Source: Candidatus Nanopelagicales bacterium
Lineage (GTDB): Bacteria; Actinomycetota; Actinomycetes; Nanopelagicales; Nanopelagicaceae
Direction: 5' to 3'
DNA: 5,148 bases
Assembly: GCA_030832365.1 (NCBI GenBank)
Contig: JAURJF010000067.1
Coordinates: forward strand, 1-5,148
Shown here: positions 1 to 5,148 of the stretch, in pieces
How positions within the stretch are numbered: the stretch's first letter is position 1
Layout of the letters: each line of letters begins with the position of its first letter
Notes under the pieces: model-generated
Told to the model about the DNA's origin: nothing
Seen by the model: only the letters and a program-made list of their open reading frames with translations
The model's database searches: none
Position numbers and translations under genes: made by a program

Positions 1-94
1 TACATTTAATGATTTCTTTATCAAGAACTTTTAAGCTCTTAACTCCCTTGGCAATAACTCTAGGTTTACTTCGCAAGAAGAAGAGCCATTCCAT
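1..94 (-). CDS. 5' end of a probable next gene, possibly a family-5 type uracil-DNA glycosylase (partial)
   Basis: Past the ppx stop only one minus-strand frame stays open to the left edge. It opens after a TAG at 97-95 and offers ATG at 94-92 or TTG at 76-74, both inside the ppx 3' end; the TTG has GGAATGG upstream at reasonable spacing. From the TTG the peptide starts MRSKPRVIAKGVKSLKVLDK and goes on EIIKC to the edge. The LDKEIIKC segment resembles, from memory, the N-terminal LDxxIxxC of UdgB-type [4Fe-4S] uracil-DNA glycosylases, where this Cys begins a CRACPRL motif and is a cluster ligand. The critical next residues are outside the window. A short open frame of this length can arise by chance, and a gene could instead start at ATG 5-3. 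The presence of a gene is moderately likely; the function is tentative. Confidence 0.4.
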   Translation of the reverse strand, partial: MEWLFFLRSKPRVIAKGVKSLKVLDKEIIKC

Positions 95-980
95 CTAAAA
101 TATCACTCTCTGATGCAACAAATTCACTTGCTCCGCTTAGAGCCATAATTCTTGAAAGAACTAAAGCTCCTGCAGCAATTACATCAACTCTTCCTGGATG
201 CATATAGCCAAGTGATGCAATCTCTGATTTTTCAAGTGCAAGAAAGCTCTTACAGACTTGGTGAGTTTTTTCTGCGCTGATTCGAGAAAGATGAATTAAG
301 TCACGGTCATAGCTATCAAGGCCAAGTGCTGCAGCGGCAACGGTAGTTGCTGTTCCAGCAACAGCGATTAAAGTTTTAGCGCTACTTATTGGAACTTTGG
401 TAGCAGCATTTTTAATAGCTTTATCAATATCAGCAATTGCCAAATCAATCGCAGCTCTACTAGGTGGGGAGCTATTTAAGTGGCGCTCGCTCATTCTCAC
501 ACAGCCAATATTTTCACTCACTGCTGCCTCAACTGTTTTCATTCCATAGACAAATTCAGTTGATCCCCCACCAATATCCACTACCAAATAAGGAGCGCCT
601 ATTTGATTTAGTTGATGGGTTGCTCCAATGAAGGAGAGCTGCGCTTCTTGCTCGCCGCTAATTACCTCAGGTTCAATTCCAATTATTGCTTTCACGCCAT
701 CGATGAAGAGCTCTCGATTTGATGCATCTCTTGTGGCACTTGTTGCACAGAACCTGATTGCCTGGGCGCCACGCCTTTTAATCTCACTTGCAAATAACTC
801 AGTAGCTCTTAGAGTCCTATCTATTGCATCTGGATGAAAGGATTTGTTCTTATCAACTCCTTGTCCAAGGCGGACAATCTCCATTCCTCGATAAATCTCA
901 CGCAGATTACCTCCCGAAACATCTGCAATAAGCAGACGAATTGAATTTGTCCCACAATCAATAGCTGCTACTCGACTCAC
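66..980 (-). CDS. Ppx/GppA family phosphatase (exopolyphosphatase-type)
   Basis: A cytoplasmic enzyme of the sugar-kinase/Hsp70 (ASKHA) fold that hydrolyses polyphosphate ends or pppGpp; which of the two cannot be told from sequence. The 304 residues match the short, two-lobed actinobacterial form without the C-terminal HD-like domains of E. coli Ppx (over 500 residues). Motifs in order: AAIDCGTNSIRLLIADV at 5-21 (phosphate 1), FCATSATRDASN at 77-88, VISGEQEAQLSFIGA at 106-120 with catalytic-region acids E110 and E112, LVVDIGGGSTEFVYG at 132-146 (phosphate 2), GCVRMSERHL at 159-168, IAVAGTATTVAA at 205-216 (adenosine-type motif), HPGRVDVIAAGALVL at 261-275, and ESDILDGMALLLAK at the end. The start is GTG 980, overlapping the DUF501 stop; the family core begins at once, so the start is sound. 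The 3' end probably overlaps the next gene in the operon. Confidence 0.93.
   Translation of the reverse strand: MSRVAAIDCGTNSIRLLIADVSGGNLREIYRGMEIVRLGQGVDKNKSFHPDAIDRTLRATELFASEIKRRGAQAIRFCATSATRDASNRELFIDGVKAIIGIEPEVISGEQEAQLSFIGATHQLNQIGAPYLVVDIGGGSTEFVYGMKTVEAAVSENIGCVRMSERHLNSSPPSRAAIDLAIADIDKAIKNAATKVPISSAKTLIAVAGTATTVAAAALGLDSYDRDLIHLSRISAEKTHQVCKSFLALEKSEIASLGYMHPGRVDVIAAGALVLSRIMALSGASEFVASESDILDGMALLLAK
977..980 (-). other. GTGA start/stop overlap of DUF501 and ppx/gppA
   Basis: On the minus strand the ppx start GTG (980-978) shares two bases with the DUF501 stop TGA (979-977). This 4-base overlap is a classic sign of termination-reinitiation coupling and fixes the GTG as the likely ppx start. 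An AGAGAG lies a short way upstream inside the DUF501 gene. Confidence 0.75.
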
Positions 981-1483
981 TGATCACGTCTCTCTAAGCA
1001 ATTTCCATTTAGCCACCACTTTGGAAGAAGTGAAAGGGCTTCATCTCCTAAAGGATTAACTCCCTCTCCTGATGCCAAGCTATGGGCAATAAGGGAGTGT
1101 AAACATTTAACACGATCTGGCATCCCTCCAGCTGAGATATCAACAATTTCAGGAACATCAATTCCAAGTGCAGCTCTTGCTGCCAAATAATCATCATGCG
1201 CTGCGCGATATTGACCGGAGAGTTCGGCATCGATTGCTAATCTCTCATTCATCTCCTCCATAAGGGAAGAGTTTTCTAGAGTTGAAATGGCAGCAGTTAG
1301 ATTAGGACAGGTGGCGTAATAGAAGGTTGGAAATGGCGTTCCATCTGAGAGGCGCGGGTTAGTTTCAACTACTGCTGGATGAGAGCATGGACAGCGATAT
1401 GCGATGCTATGAACATCTCTCGGAACTCTTCCTAATTGAATCTCTATCGCAGATAGATCTTCATCACTTGCTCTCTCGCCCAT
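977..1483 (-). CDS. DUF501 family protein of unknown function
   Basis: A conserved cytoplasmic protein of unknown role, recognised as DUF501 by its sequence and by its place between ftsB and ppx, which is usual in actinobacteria. It has 168 residues and no signal peptide or membrane segment. Characteristic blocks are QLGRVPRDVHSIAYRCPC at 16-33, HPAVVETNPRLSDGTPFPT at 35-53 leading to FYYATCP, and SAGGMPDRVKCLHSLIAHSL at 117-136, followed by GVNPLGDEAL. Cysteines 31, 33, 59 and 127 and histidines 34, 129 and 134 all fall inside these blocks, which would suit a metal or redox site; that is inference. A variable helical stretch (70-105) separates the blocks. The start is ATG 1483, 9 bases after the ftsB stop, with no clear Shine-Dalgarno. 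Its stop overlaps the ppx start by 4 bases, so the two are probably translationally coupled and made in similar amounts. Confidence 0.9.
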   Translation of the reverse strand: MGERASDEDLSAIEIQLGRVPRDVHSIAYRCPCSHPAVVETNPRLSDGTPFPTFYYATCPNLTAAISTLENSSLMEEMNERLAIDAELSGQYRAAHDDYLAARAALGIDVPEIVDISAGGMPDRVKCLHSLIAHSLASGEGVNPLGDEALSLLPKWWLNGNCLERRDQ

Positions 1484-1492
1484 AATTTAAGA

Positions 1493-1939
1493 TTACGGCG
1501 TAGTTACGCCGACTCCGACTGAGGTAATAGATGAGATGACTCTGGAATACCAGGGAACTCCTAGAGGAAAGTCTTGATTAATTGGAGCAGCGCCTTGAGC
1601 TTCAGGGTCAATTGTTGGTTTTGCTCCCAAAATTACGTATTGCCGTTCACCTGGCAGAACAAAGTGGAGGCGATTTCTTGCCTCACTCTTTACATAATCT
1701 GGATCACGCCATCTTTGTAGCTCAGCTCTTGCTGCCTCTAACTTTTTATAATTTGAATCAAGATCGGCTTCAAGAGCGCTGATTTGTGCTCTCTGTGCAA
1801 AATACTGTTGCGTTGGAGGAGCAAGAGTAACTGCGACGATAAATAGAACTAGAAAGAGAATTAGTAATCGAGTTGAGATTCCTCGTTTTGCAGCAAAGTT
1901 TTCGAGAGTCTTAGGAAGCGAGATTTTGCTGCGCTTCAT
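1493..1939 (-). CDS. ftsB: FtsB/DivIC-family septum formation initiator
   Basis: A bitopic membrane protein of the FtsB/DivIC family, which with FtsL and FtsQ/DivIB links the Z-ring to septal peptidoglycan synthesis. It has 148 residues. A basic cytoplasmic segment occupies 1-24 (MKRSKISLPKTLENFAAKRG and on), one membrane helix about 25-40 (LLILFLVLFIVAVTLA), and then an extracytoplasmic coiled coil of about 45-77 (ISALEADLDSNYKKLEAARAEL). The family core RWRDPDYVKSEARNRLHFV at 76-94 continues into LPGERQYVIL. The tail of about 45 residues is poor in charge and contains PWYSRVI; a PWY-containing tail is, from memory, common in actinobacterial members. The start is supported by a strong Shine-Dalgarno. 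It stops 9 bases before the DUF501 gene. Naming it ftsB or divIC is a convention: the family call is secure, the exact orthologue is inferred from the place next to eno, which is where ftsB also sits in E. coli. Confidence 0.92.
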   Translation of the reverse strand: MKRSKISLPKTLENFAAKRGISTRLLILFLVLFIVAVTLAPPTQQYFAQRAQISALEADLDSNYKKLEAARAELQRWRDPDYVKSEARNRLHFVLPGERQYVILGAKPTIDPEAQGAAPINQDFPLGVPWYSRVISSITSVGVGVTTP

Positions 1940-1944
1940 AGCCT

Positions 1945-1950
1945 CTCCTT
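1945..1950 (-). promoter_or_regulatory. Strong Shine-Dalgarno of ftsB
   Basis: The minus strand reads AAGGAG followed by AGGCT and ATG, a near-perfect ribosome binding site at 5-base spacing. It lies in the 29-base eno-ftsB gap, the longest gap in the window, and fixes the ftsB start at 1939. The other genes here have weak or no recognisable site. Confidence 0.8.
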
Positions 1951-1968
1951 ACTTGCTCTAATTATTTC

Positions 1969-3258
1969 TTAGCGCGAAGTAAAACGAGGAAATGCTTCAC
2001 GGCCGGCATATTGAGCCTTTGAACCAAGTTCCTCTTCAATTCGCAGTAACTGATTGTACTTAGCAACTCTCTCACTACGAGCAGGAGCACCTGTTTTAAT
2101 CTGACCGCAGAGAGTTGCCACTGATAAATCTGCAATTGTGGTGTCCTCTGTTTCTCCTGAGCGATGACTCATCATCGAGCGATATCCAGCTTTATGGGCC
2201 ATATCAACGGCAGCTAGAGTTTCAGTAAGGGTCCCAATTTGATTGACCTTAACAAGCAGGGCATTGGCGCAACCTTGGCTAATTCCCTGAGCTAGGCGAG
2301 TTGGGTTAGTGACAAATAAGTCATCGCCAACTAATTGAACGCTAGCTCCCATCGCCTTTGTTATATCTGCCCAACCACTCCAATCATCTTCAGAGAGTGG
2401 ATCTTCGATTGATAATAATGGATAAGAATCAAGTAATCCTTGATAATAATTAATCATCTCAGTTGCGCTGAGATTTGAACCTTCGAAGCGATAACTACCA
2501 TCTTTATAGAACTCAGTGGCAGCAACATCCATTGCAAGACCAATATCGCTTCCCATCTTGTAGCCGGCTTTCTCTACAGCTTCAATGATTAAATCAAGCG
2601 CAGCTCGATTACTTTCGAGATTTGGAGCAAAACCACCTTCATCACCAATGCTTGTTGCAAGGCCTCTCTTTTTTAATACTAACTTGAGTGATTGATATAT
2701 CTCAGCTCCATAGCGCAAGCCCTCTTTAAATGTTGGGGCGCCAATTGGTGCAATCATAAATTCTTGGATATCAACATTTGTATCGGCGTGAGCTCCACCA
2801 TTTAAAATATTCATCATTGGAATTGGTAGCAGTGTTGCTTTCTCTCCACCTATGAATTTATAAAAGGGTAGCTTCTTACTTACCGCTGCAGCTCTAGCAA
2901 CTGCTAGCGAGACTCCAAGGATTGAATTTGCGCCAAGTGATGATTTATTGACTGTCGCATCTAGCGCAATCATCTTTTCATCTAAGCCTTTTTGGTCTAG
3001 ACCATCGTGGCCAATTAGGGATGGTGCAATTTTTGCCTTCACATTTTCAACCGCCCCAGATACTGACTTTCCTAAATATCTTGAACCACCATCTCTTAAC
3101 TCTGCTGCCTCAAAAGCTCCGGTTGAAGCGCCACTTGGAACTGCAGCTCTTGCCCAAGAACCATCTTCTAATTGGACATCTACTTCAACTGTTGGATTTC
3201 CTCTTGAATCAAGGATCTCTCTTGCGGTGATGGATTTAATCGCTGAATTTATGCTCAC
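1969..3258 (-). CDS. eno: Enolase (phosphopyruvate hydratase)
   Basis: Enolase converts 2-phosphoglycerate to phosphoenolpyruvate in glycolysis and gluconeogenesis; it acts in the cytoplasm with Mg2+ as a multimer. The 429 residues match the usual bacterial length. All hallmarks are visible: AREILDSRGNPTVEV at 12-26, the mobile loop PSGASTG at 41-47, substrate histidine H157 in NGGAHAD, QEFM with E166, GDEGGF at 205-210 with the general acid/base E207, the three Mg ligands D244 (AMDVAATE), E285 (SIEDP) and D312 (GDDLF), catalytic K337 in the signature LLVKVNQIGTLTET, and SHRSGETED at 364-372 with H365; K388 lies in GQIKTG. No key residue is missing. The start is GTG at 3258-3256; no other start codon lies just upstream in frame, and the first conserved residues follow closely. 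The Shine-Dalgarno is weak for an expected highly expressed gene, which fits translation coupled to mazG 11 bases upstream. Confidence 0.99.
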   Translation of the reverse strand: MSINSAIKSITAREILDSRGNPTVEVDVQLEDGSWARAAVPSGASTGAFEAAELRDGGSRYLGKSVSGAVENVKAKIAPSLIGHDGLDQKGLDEKMIALDATVNKSSLGANSILGVSLAVARAAAVSKKLPFYKFIGGEKATLLPIPMMNILNGGAHADTNVDIQEFMIAPIGAPTFKEGLRYGAEIYQSLKLVLKKRGLATSIGDEGGFAPNLESNRAALDLIIEAVEKAGYKMGSDIGLAMDVAATEFYKDGSYRFEGSNLSATEMINYYQGLLDSYPLLSIEDPLSEDDWSGWADITKAMGASVQLVGDDLFVTNPTRLAQGISQGCANALLVKVNQIGTLTETLAAVDMAHKAGYRSMMSHRSGETEDTTIADLSVATLCGQIKTGAPARSERVAKYNQLLRIEEELGSKAQYAGREAFPRFTSR

Positions 3259-3269
3259 AGGCGCGAAGT

Positions 3270-3911
3270 CTAGCCTGATTCTTCTTGGCTCATCGCATCA
3301 CGATATTTGAGTGCGGCCTTGCGCAGAGCAACCTCAGGGTCAAGATTATTTGCTATCGCCCATGAGATTAGCGATAGGAGTTGATCTCCTAGCGCAGCTT
3401 CACTTACTTCAATCTTCTCTACTGGATGCTCTGGGGTTGAAAGTTCATTCTTACTAGCACGATAAATTAATTTGCTAGCCAGAGTTAAGGCAGGTTGACC
3501 AGTTGGAACTCCATCATGAGCGCTCGTTCTAGACTTTTCTCTGCGCTTAATCTCTTCCCAGTTTTCCAATACTTCTGCGCTGGAATTTACTTTCTTATCA
3601 GAGAAGACATGTGGATGACGTGAGATTAATTTCTCTATAACCCCTTTGGCTACATCATCAACGCTGAAGGGATTCTCTTTATCTTCCTCAGCGATTCTTG
3701 AGTGGAAATAAACTTGCAGGAGAAGATCTCCTAGCTCCTCACGCATATCCTCGCTATTACCGCTCTCAACAGCTTCAATAAATTCATAAGATTCTTCGAG
3801 TAAATATTTAAGTAGTGATTGATGGCTTTGCTCACTATCCCAAGGGCATCCCCCAGGAGATCTAAGGGTGTCCATCACTTGAGCAAGTCGAGCTAGATTT
3901 TCATAAGCCAT
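3270..3911 (-). CDS. mazG: MazG family nucleoside triphosphate pyrophosphohydrolase
   Basis: MazG hydrolyses (d)NTPs to NMP and pyrophosphate in the cytoplasm, clearing aberrant nucleotides and, in some bacteria, modulating ppGpp. The protein has 213 residues and one clear MazG domain: RSPGGCPWDSEQSHQSL at 17-33, the Mg-binding EExxE motif E39-E40-S-Y-E43 in LLEESYEFIEAV, the second acidic motif E59-L-G-D62 in EELGDLLLQVYFHSRIAEE, then LISRHPHVF at 95-103 and NWEEIKRREK at 117-126. E. coli MazG has two repeats of about 130 residues. Here the second half (130-213) keeps a helical segment (SEAALGDQLLSLISWAIANN) but lacks a clear second EExxE/ExxD set, as is common in shorter actinobacterial forms. 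The start is ATG 3911, the first start codon after an in-frame TAA at 3932-3930; there is no obvious Shine-Dalgarno, so it may depend on the upstream gene. It stops 11 bases before eno. Confidence 0.95.
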   Translation of the reverse strand: MAYENLARLAQVMDTLRSPGGCPWDSEQSHQSLLKYLLEESYEFIEAVESGNSEDMREELGDLLLQVYFHSRIAEEDKENPFSVDDVAKGVIEKLISRHPHVFSDKKVNSSAEVLENWEEIKRREKSRTSAHDGVPTGQPALTLASKLIYRASKNELSTPEHPVEKIEVSEAALGDQLLSLISWAIANNLDPEVALRKAALKYRDAMSQEESG

Positions 3912-3929
3912 CTTGGAGCGCTTTACTAA

Positions 3930-4525
3930 TTAATCATTAACAGCATCGCCGGCAGGCTCTGCAGCAACCACAGTTAGGCTGGCAGCATCCCAAATTCCAT
4001 ATCGAGGATTAACCTCAACACTTAGAGCTGTTGCTTTATCAGTAACAATTTTTTGATTAAGTCATTAATTTCAGACTCAACAACTCCGGCTGCAAGCGCG
4101 CCATCAGTTATCTTTCGCAGGATCAAATCTCGACGAAGCACATTATCTAGAGATGTTGAGGGAATCGCTGCGCTGACAAGCACATTCGGAAGGTTTTCCT
4201 CTCCTCCTATATTGACATAAATTTCAATCTTGTAGGCATCAATTTCTGCTTGATCTATCTCAATTTTCTCTTCTTTTGCAACTTCATTAATAATTAAGTT
4301 AGAGATCATGTAAGAAAGCTGTGAGCGAGTTAGAGCCTCTCCACTTTCAAGACCCATCTGAGTTGTATCAACACCTTCGCGCTCTGCCAAGATTAAATCA
4401 ACTTGATCTTGCAACGCTGCGATTGTTATCTTCTCATCTCCAATAGTTGCCGCTGAATCAACCTGAGAACAGGAAGATAGAGCTAGCGCCAATATGGCGA
4501 TTATGGGAGCTAGAAATTTCTTCAC
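3930..4525 (-). CDS. SurA/PrsA-like secreted lipoprotein, frameshifted near its 3' end
   Basis: Likely an envelope lipoprotein of the SurA N-terminal-like (peptidyl-prolyl isomerase-related chaperone) family. It starts at GTG 4525: K2-K3, a hydrophobic stretch at 4-16, then lipobox LSSC with the lipidated Cys at residue 19. The mature part opens with AATIGDEKITIAALQDQVDL, the usual start of a SurA_N domain, followed by helical segments (SQLSYMISNLIINEVAKEE; AEIDAYKIEI). I see no PPIase domain, so a chaperone role is an inference from family. The zero frame stops at 4022 after 167 codons, ending in an atypical KKLLLIKQQL. In the -1 frame a tail starting IVTDKATALSVEVNPRYGIW runs to TAA at 3932-3930. 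NPRYGxW-type endings are, from memory, typical of this actinobacterial family. A -1 shift at the A run 4054-4049 gives 198 residues and leaves 18 bases to mazG. Whether the gene is broken, miscalled or decoded by slippage cannot be told from one sequence. Confidence 0.85.
4049..4054 (-). other. A6 run joining the two frames of the lipoprotein gene (frameshift site)
   Basis: On the minus strand the context is ATC AAA AAA TTG in the zero frame. One extra A, or re-reading one A after the second Lys codon, gives ...K-K-I-V-T-D and joins the lipoprotein body to its conserved tail. The -1 frame is closed upstream by TGA at 4064-4062 and the zero frame by TAA at 4024-4022, so the shift must lie between about 4061 and 4025. 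This homopolymer is the obvious place within that interval. A weak TGTT/AACA pairing just downstream is too short to count as a stimulatory structure. Confidence 0.8.
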
Positions 4526-4532
4526 GGAGTTC

Positions 4533-5148
4533 TCACTTTCCTAAGGGGCGTTCAAGGAGAGTCTTGGCTAGCTCAACCGCCCAATCAATGAGAGAAGTAT
4601 CCCCTATTTCCTGCGCCTCTGATACCCAGGCAGCAGTTTGCGGCCGAGCAATCATCACAACTTGGGTTACCGACTTCACAATTGAGCCAGGATAGAGGCG
4701 CTTAATTTTCAACTCTAGCGATTCACTTGGCACTAGAGGTGCAATTTTTACATAACGACCCTGCACTGCAAAGTCTTGAATCTTTCGCTCCTTTAAGTAA
4801 GTGCGTAGACGAGCTATGCGCAGCAAGTTCTCTGCCTCTTTAGGAAGAGCACCAAAGCGATCACTTAACTCCTCGCCAATCTTTGTAATCTCATCTTCAT
4901 CCTTTGTATCTGCAAGTCTTCGATATAGATCAAGACGGAGTCGATCAGATGGGACATATTCGGCAGAGAGATGAGCGGTGACAGGCAATTCCACTTTGCA
5001 ATCAACTAGTTCTTGCCCTTGATCAATAAATCCTGCCTTGTACTCATTAACAGCATCTCCAACCATGCGCATATATAAATCAAATCCCACATCTGCAATA
5101 TGACCAGATTGCTCGCCGCCAAGAAGATTTCCTGCCCCTCTTATCTCT
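4533..5148 (-). CDS. mfd: Transcription-repair coupling factor Mfd, C-terminal part (5' end outside window)
   Basis: Mfd is a DNA translocase that removes RNA polymerase stalled at lesions and recruits the UvrA nucleotide-excision machinery. Only the last 204 residues are present; the family is usually about 1,150-1,200 residues. The frame is open to the window edge (first full codon at 5147-5145). It begins with EIRGAGNLLGGEQSGHIADV, the end of the RecG/Mfd helicase core around motif VI. After that comes the C-terminal TRCF (D7) domain: VELPVTAHLSAEYVPSDRLR, then LDLYRRLADTKDEDEI and ELSDRFGALPKEAENLLRIA, all typical of Mfd. The GTG at 5090 is internal, because the conserved GAGNLLGGEQSGH lies upstream of it in the same frame. 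The stop is TGA at 4535-4533, only 7 bases before the lipoprotein start, so the two are probably cotranscribed. No truncation or odd residue is seen in the visible part. Identification is confident. Confidence 0.96.
   Translation of the reverse strand, partial: EIRGAGNLLGGEQSGHIADVGFDLYMRMVGDAVNEYKAGFIDQGQELVDCKVELPVTAHLSAEYVPSDRLRLDLYRRLADTKDEDEITKIGEELSDRFGALPKEAENLLRIARLRTYLKERKIQDFAVQGRYVKIAPLVPSESLELKIKRLYPGSIVKSVTQVVMIARPQTAAWVSEAQEIGDTSLIDWAVELAKTLLERPLGK

Noticed and set aside
29..45. TTAAGCTCTTAA near-palindrome after ppx as a possible terminator
   Set aside because: The stem would be 5 A/T-rich pairs with a 2-base loop and no T tract in the right place; it is not a credible intrinsic terminator.
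3..98. Plus-strand open frame at the left edge that could be the end of a convergent gene (hydrophobic, ending RKKKSHSI)
   Set aside because: It overlaps the ppx 3' end antisense, has no recognisable motif, and the minus-strand frame in the same place gives a more sensible peptide.
628..837. Plus-strand open frame inside ppx/gppA
   Set aside because: Fully antisense to conserved Ppx motifs, with no ribosome binding site or domain.
1048..1230. Second minus-strand open frame inside the DUF501 gene
   Set aside because: Out of frame within a gene whose conserved blocks fit DUF501; no independent support.
3021..3230. Leucine-rich plus-strand open frame inside eno
   Set aside because: Composition is a by-product of reading enolase codons in an antisense frame; no start signal and no family resemblance.
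2948..3310. Plus-strand open frame of 120 codons opposite the eno start and mazG end
   Set aside because: It lies antisense to well-defined enolase coding sequence, its peptide has no recognisable domain, and it spans a gene boundary. It is a shadow of the minus-strand codon pattern.
4025..4048. Downstream hairpin (TGTT with AACA) as a stimulator of programmed frameshifting at the A6 run
   Set aside because: Only four or five weak pairs, so it gives no real support for programmed frameshifting.
5088..5090. GTG as a start of a separate 185-codon gene
   Set aside because: The frame continues upstream through the Mfd motif GAGNLLGGEQSGH to the window edge, so the GTG is an internal Val codon of mfd.

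Overview
The window looks like actinobacterial chromosome from a lineage with unusually low GC. Every supported gene lies on the minus strand, so the genes read from right to left: mfd (3' end only), a SurA/PrsA-like lipoprotein, mazG, eno, ftsB/divIC, a DUF501 gene, a ppx/gppA-family gene and, at the left edge, the first codons of a further gene that may be a uracil-DNA glycosylase. This order (mfd, lipoprotein, mazG, eno, septum-formation initiator, DUF501, Ppx/GppA) is, from general knowledge, characteristic of Actinomycetota. Together with the AT-rich codon choice and very tight packing, it suggests a streamlined freshwater actinobacterium of the Nanopelagicales (acI) type. The phylum is well supported; the order is a guess.

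Layout by position: 4533-5147 is the last 204 codons of mfd; 3930-4525 is the lipoprotein gene; 3270-3911 mazG; 1969-3258 eno; 1493-1939 ftsB; 977-1483 DUF501; 66-980 ppx/gppA; 2-94 the start of a probable next gene. Gaps between genes are 7, 18, 11, 29 and 9 bases, then a 4-base GTGA overlap, then a possible longer overlap. No stretch above 30 bases is left without a gene, apart from the left edge if the gene there is not accepted. I see no convincing terminator, promoter, repeat, RNA gene, mobile element or CRISPR array. The simplest reading is one polycistronic transcript.

The main oddity is in the lipoprotein gene. As written it stops at 4022 after 167 codons, but a conserved-looking C-terminal segment (VNPRYGIWD...) continues in the -1 frame to a stop at 3930. 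The two frames join at a run of six A residues (minus strand) at 4049-4054. This is a one-base indel in the assembly or the strain, or slippage at the A run. The rest is a conserved housekeeping cluster that mixes repair and nucleotide clean-up (Mfd, MazG), glycolysis (enolase), cell division (FtsB), phosphoanhydride metabolism (Ppx/GppA) and one conserved protein of unknown function (DUF501). I did not find evidence for a new defence, mobile or RNA-guided system here.
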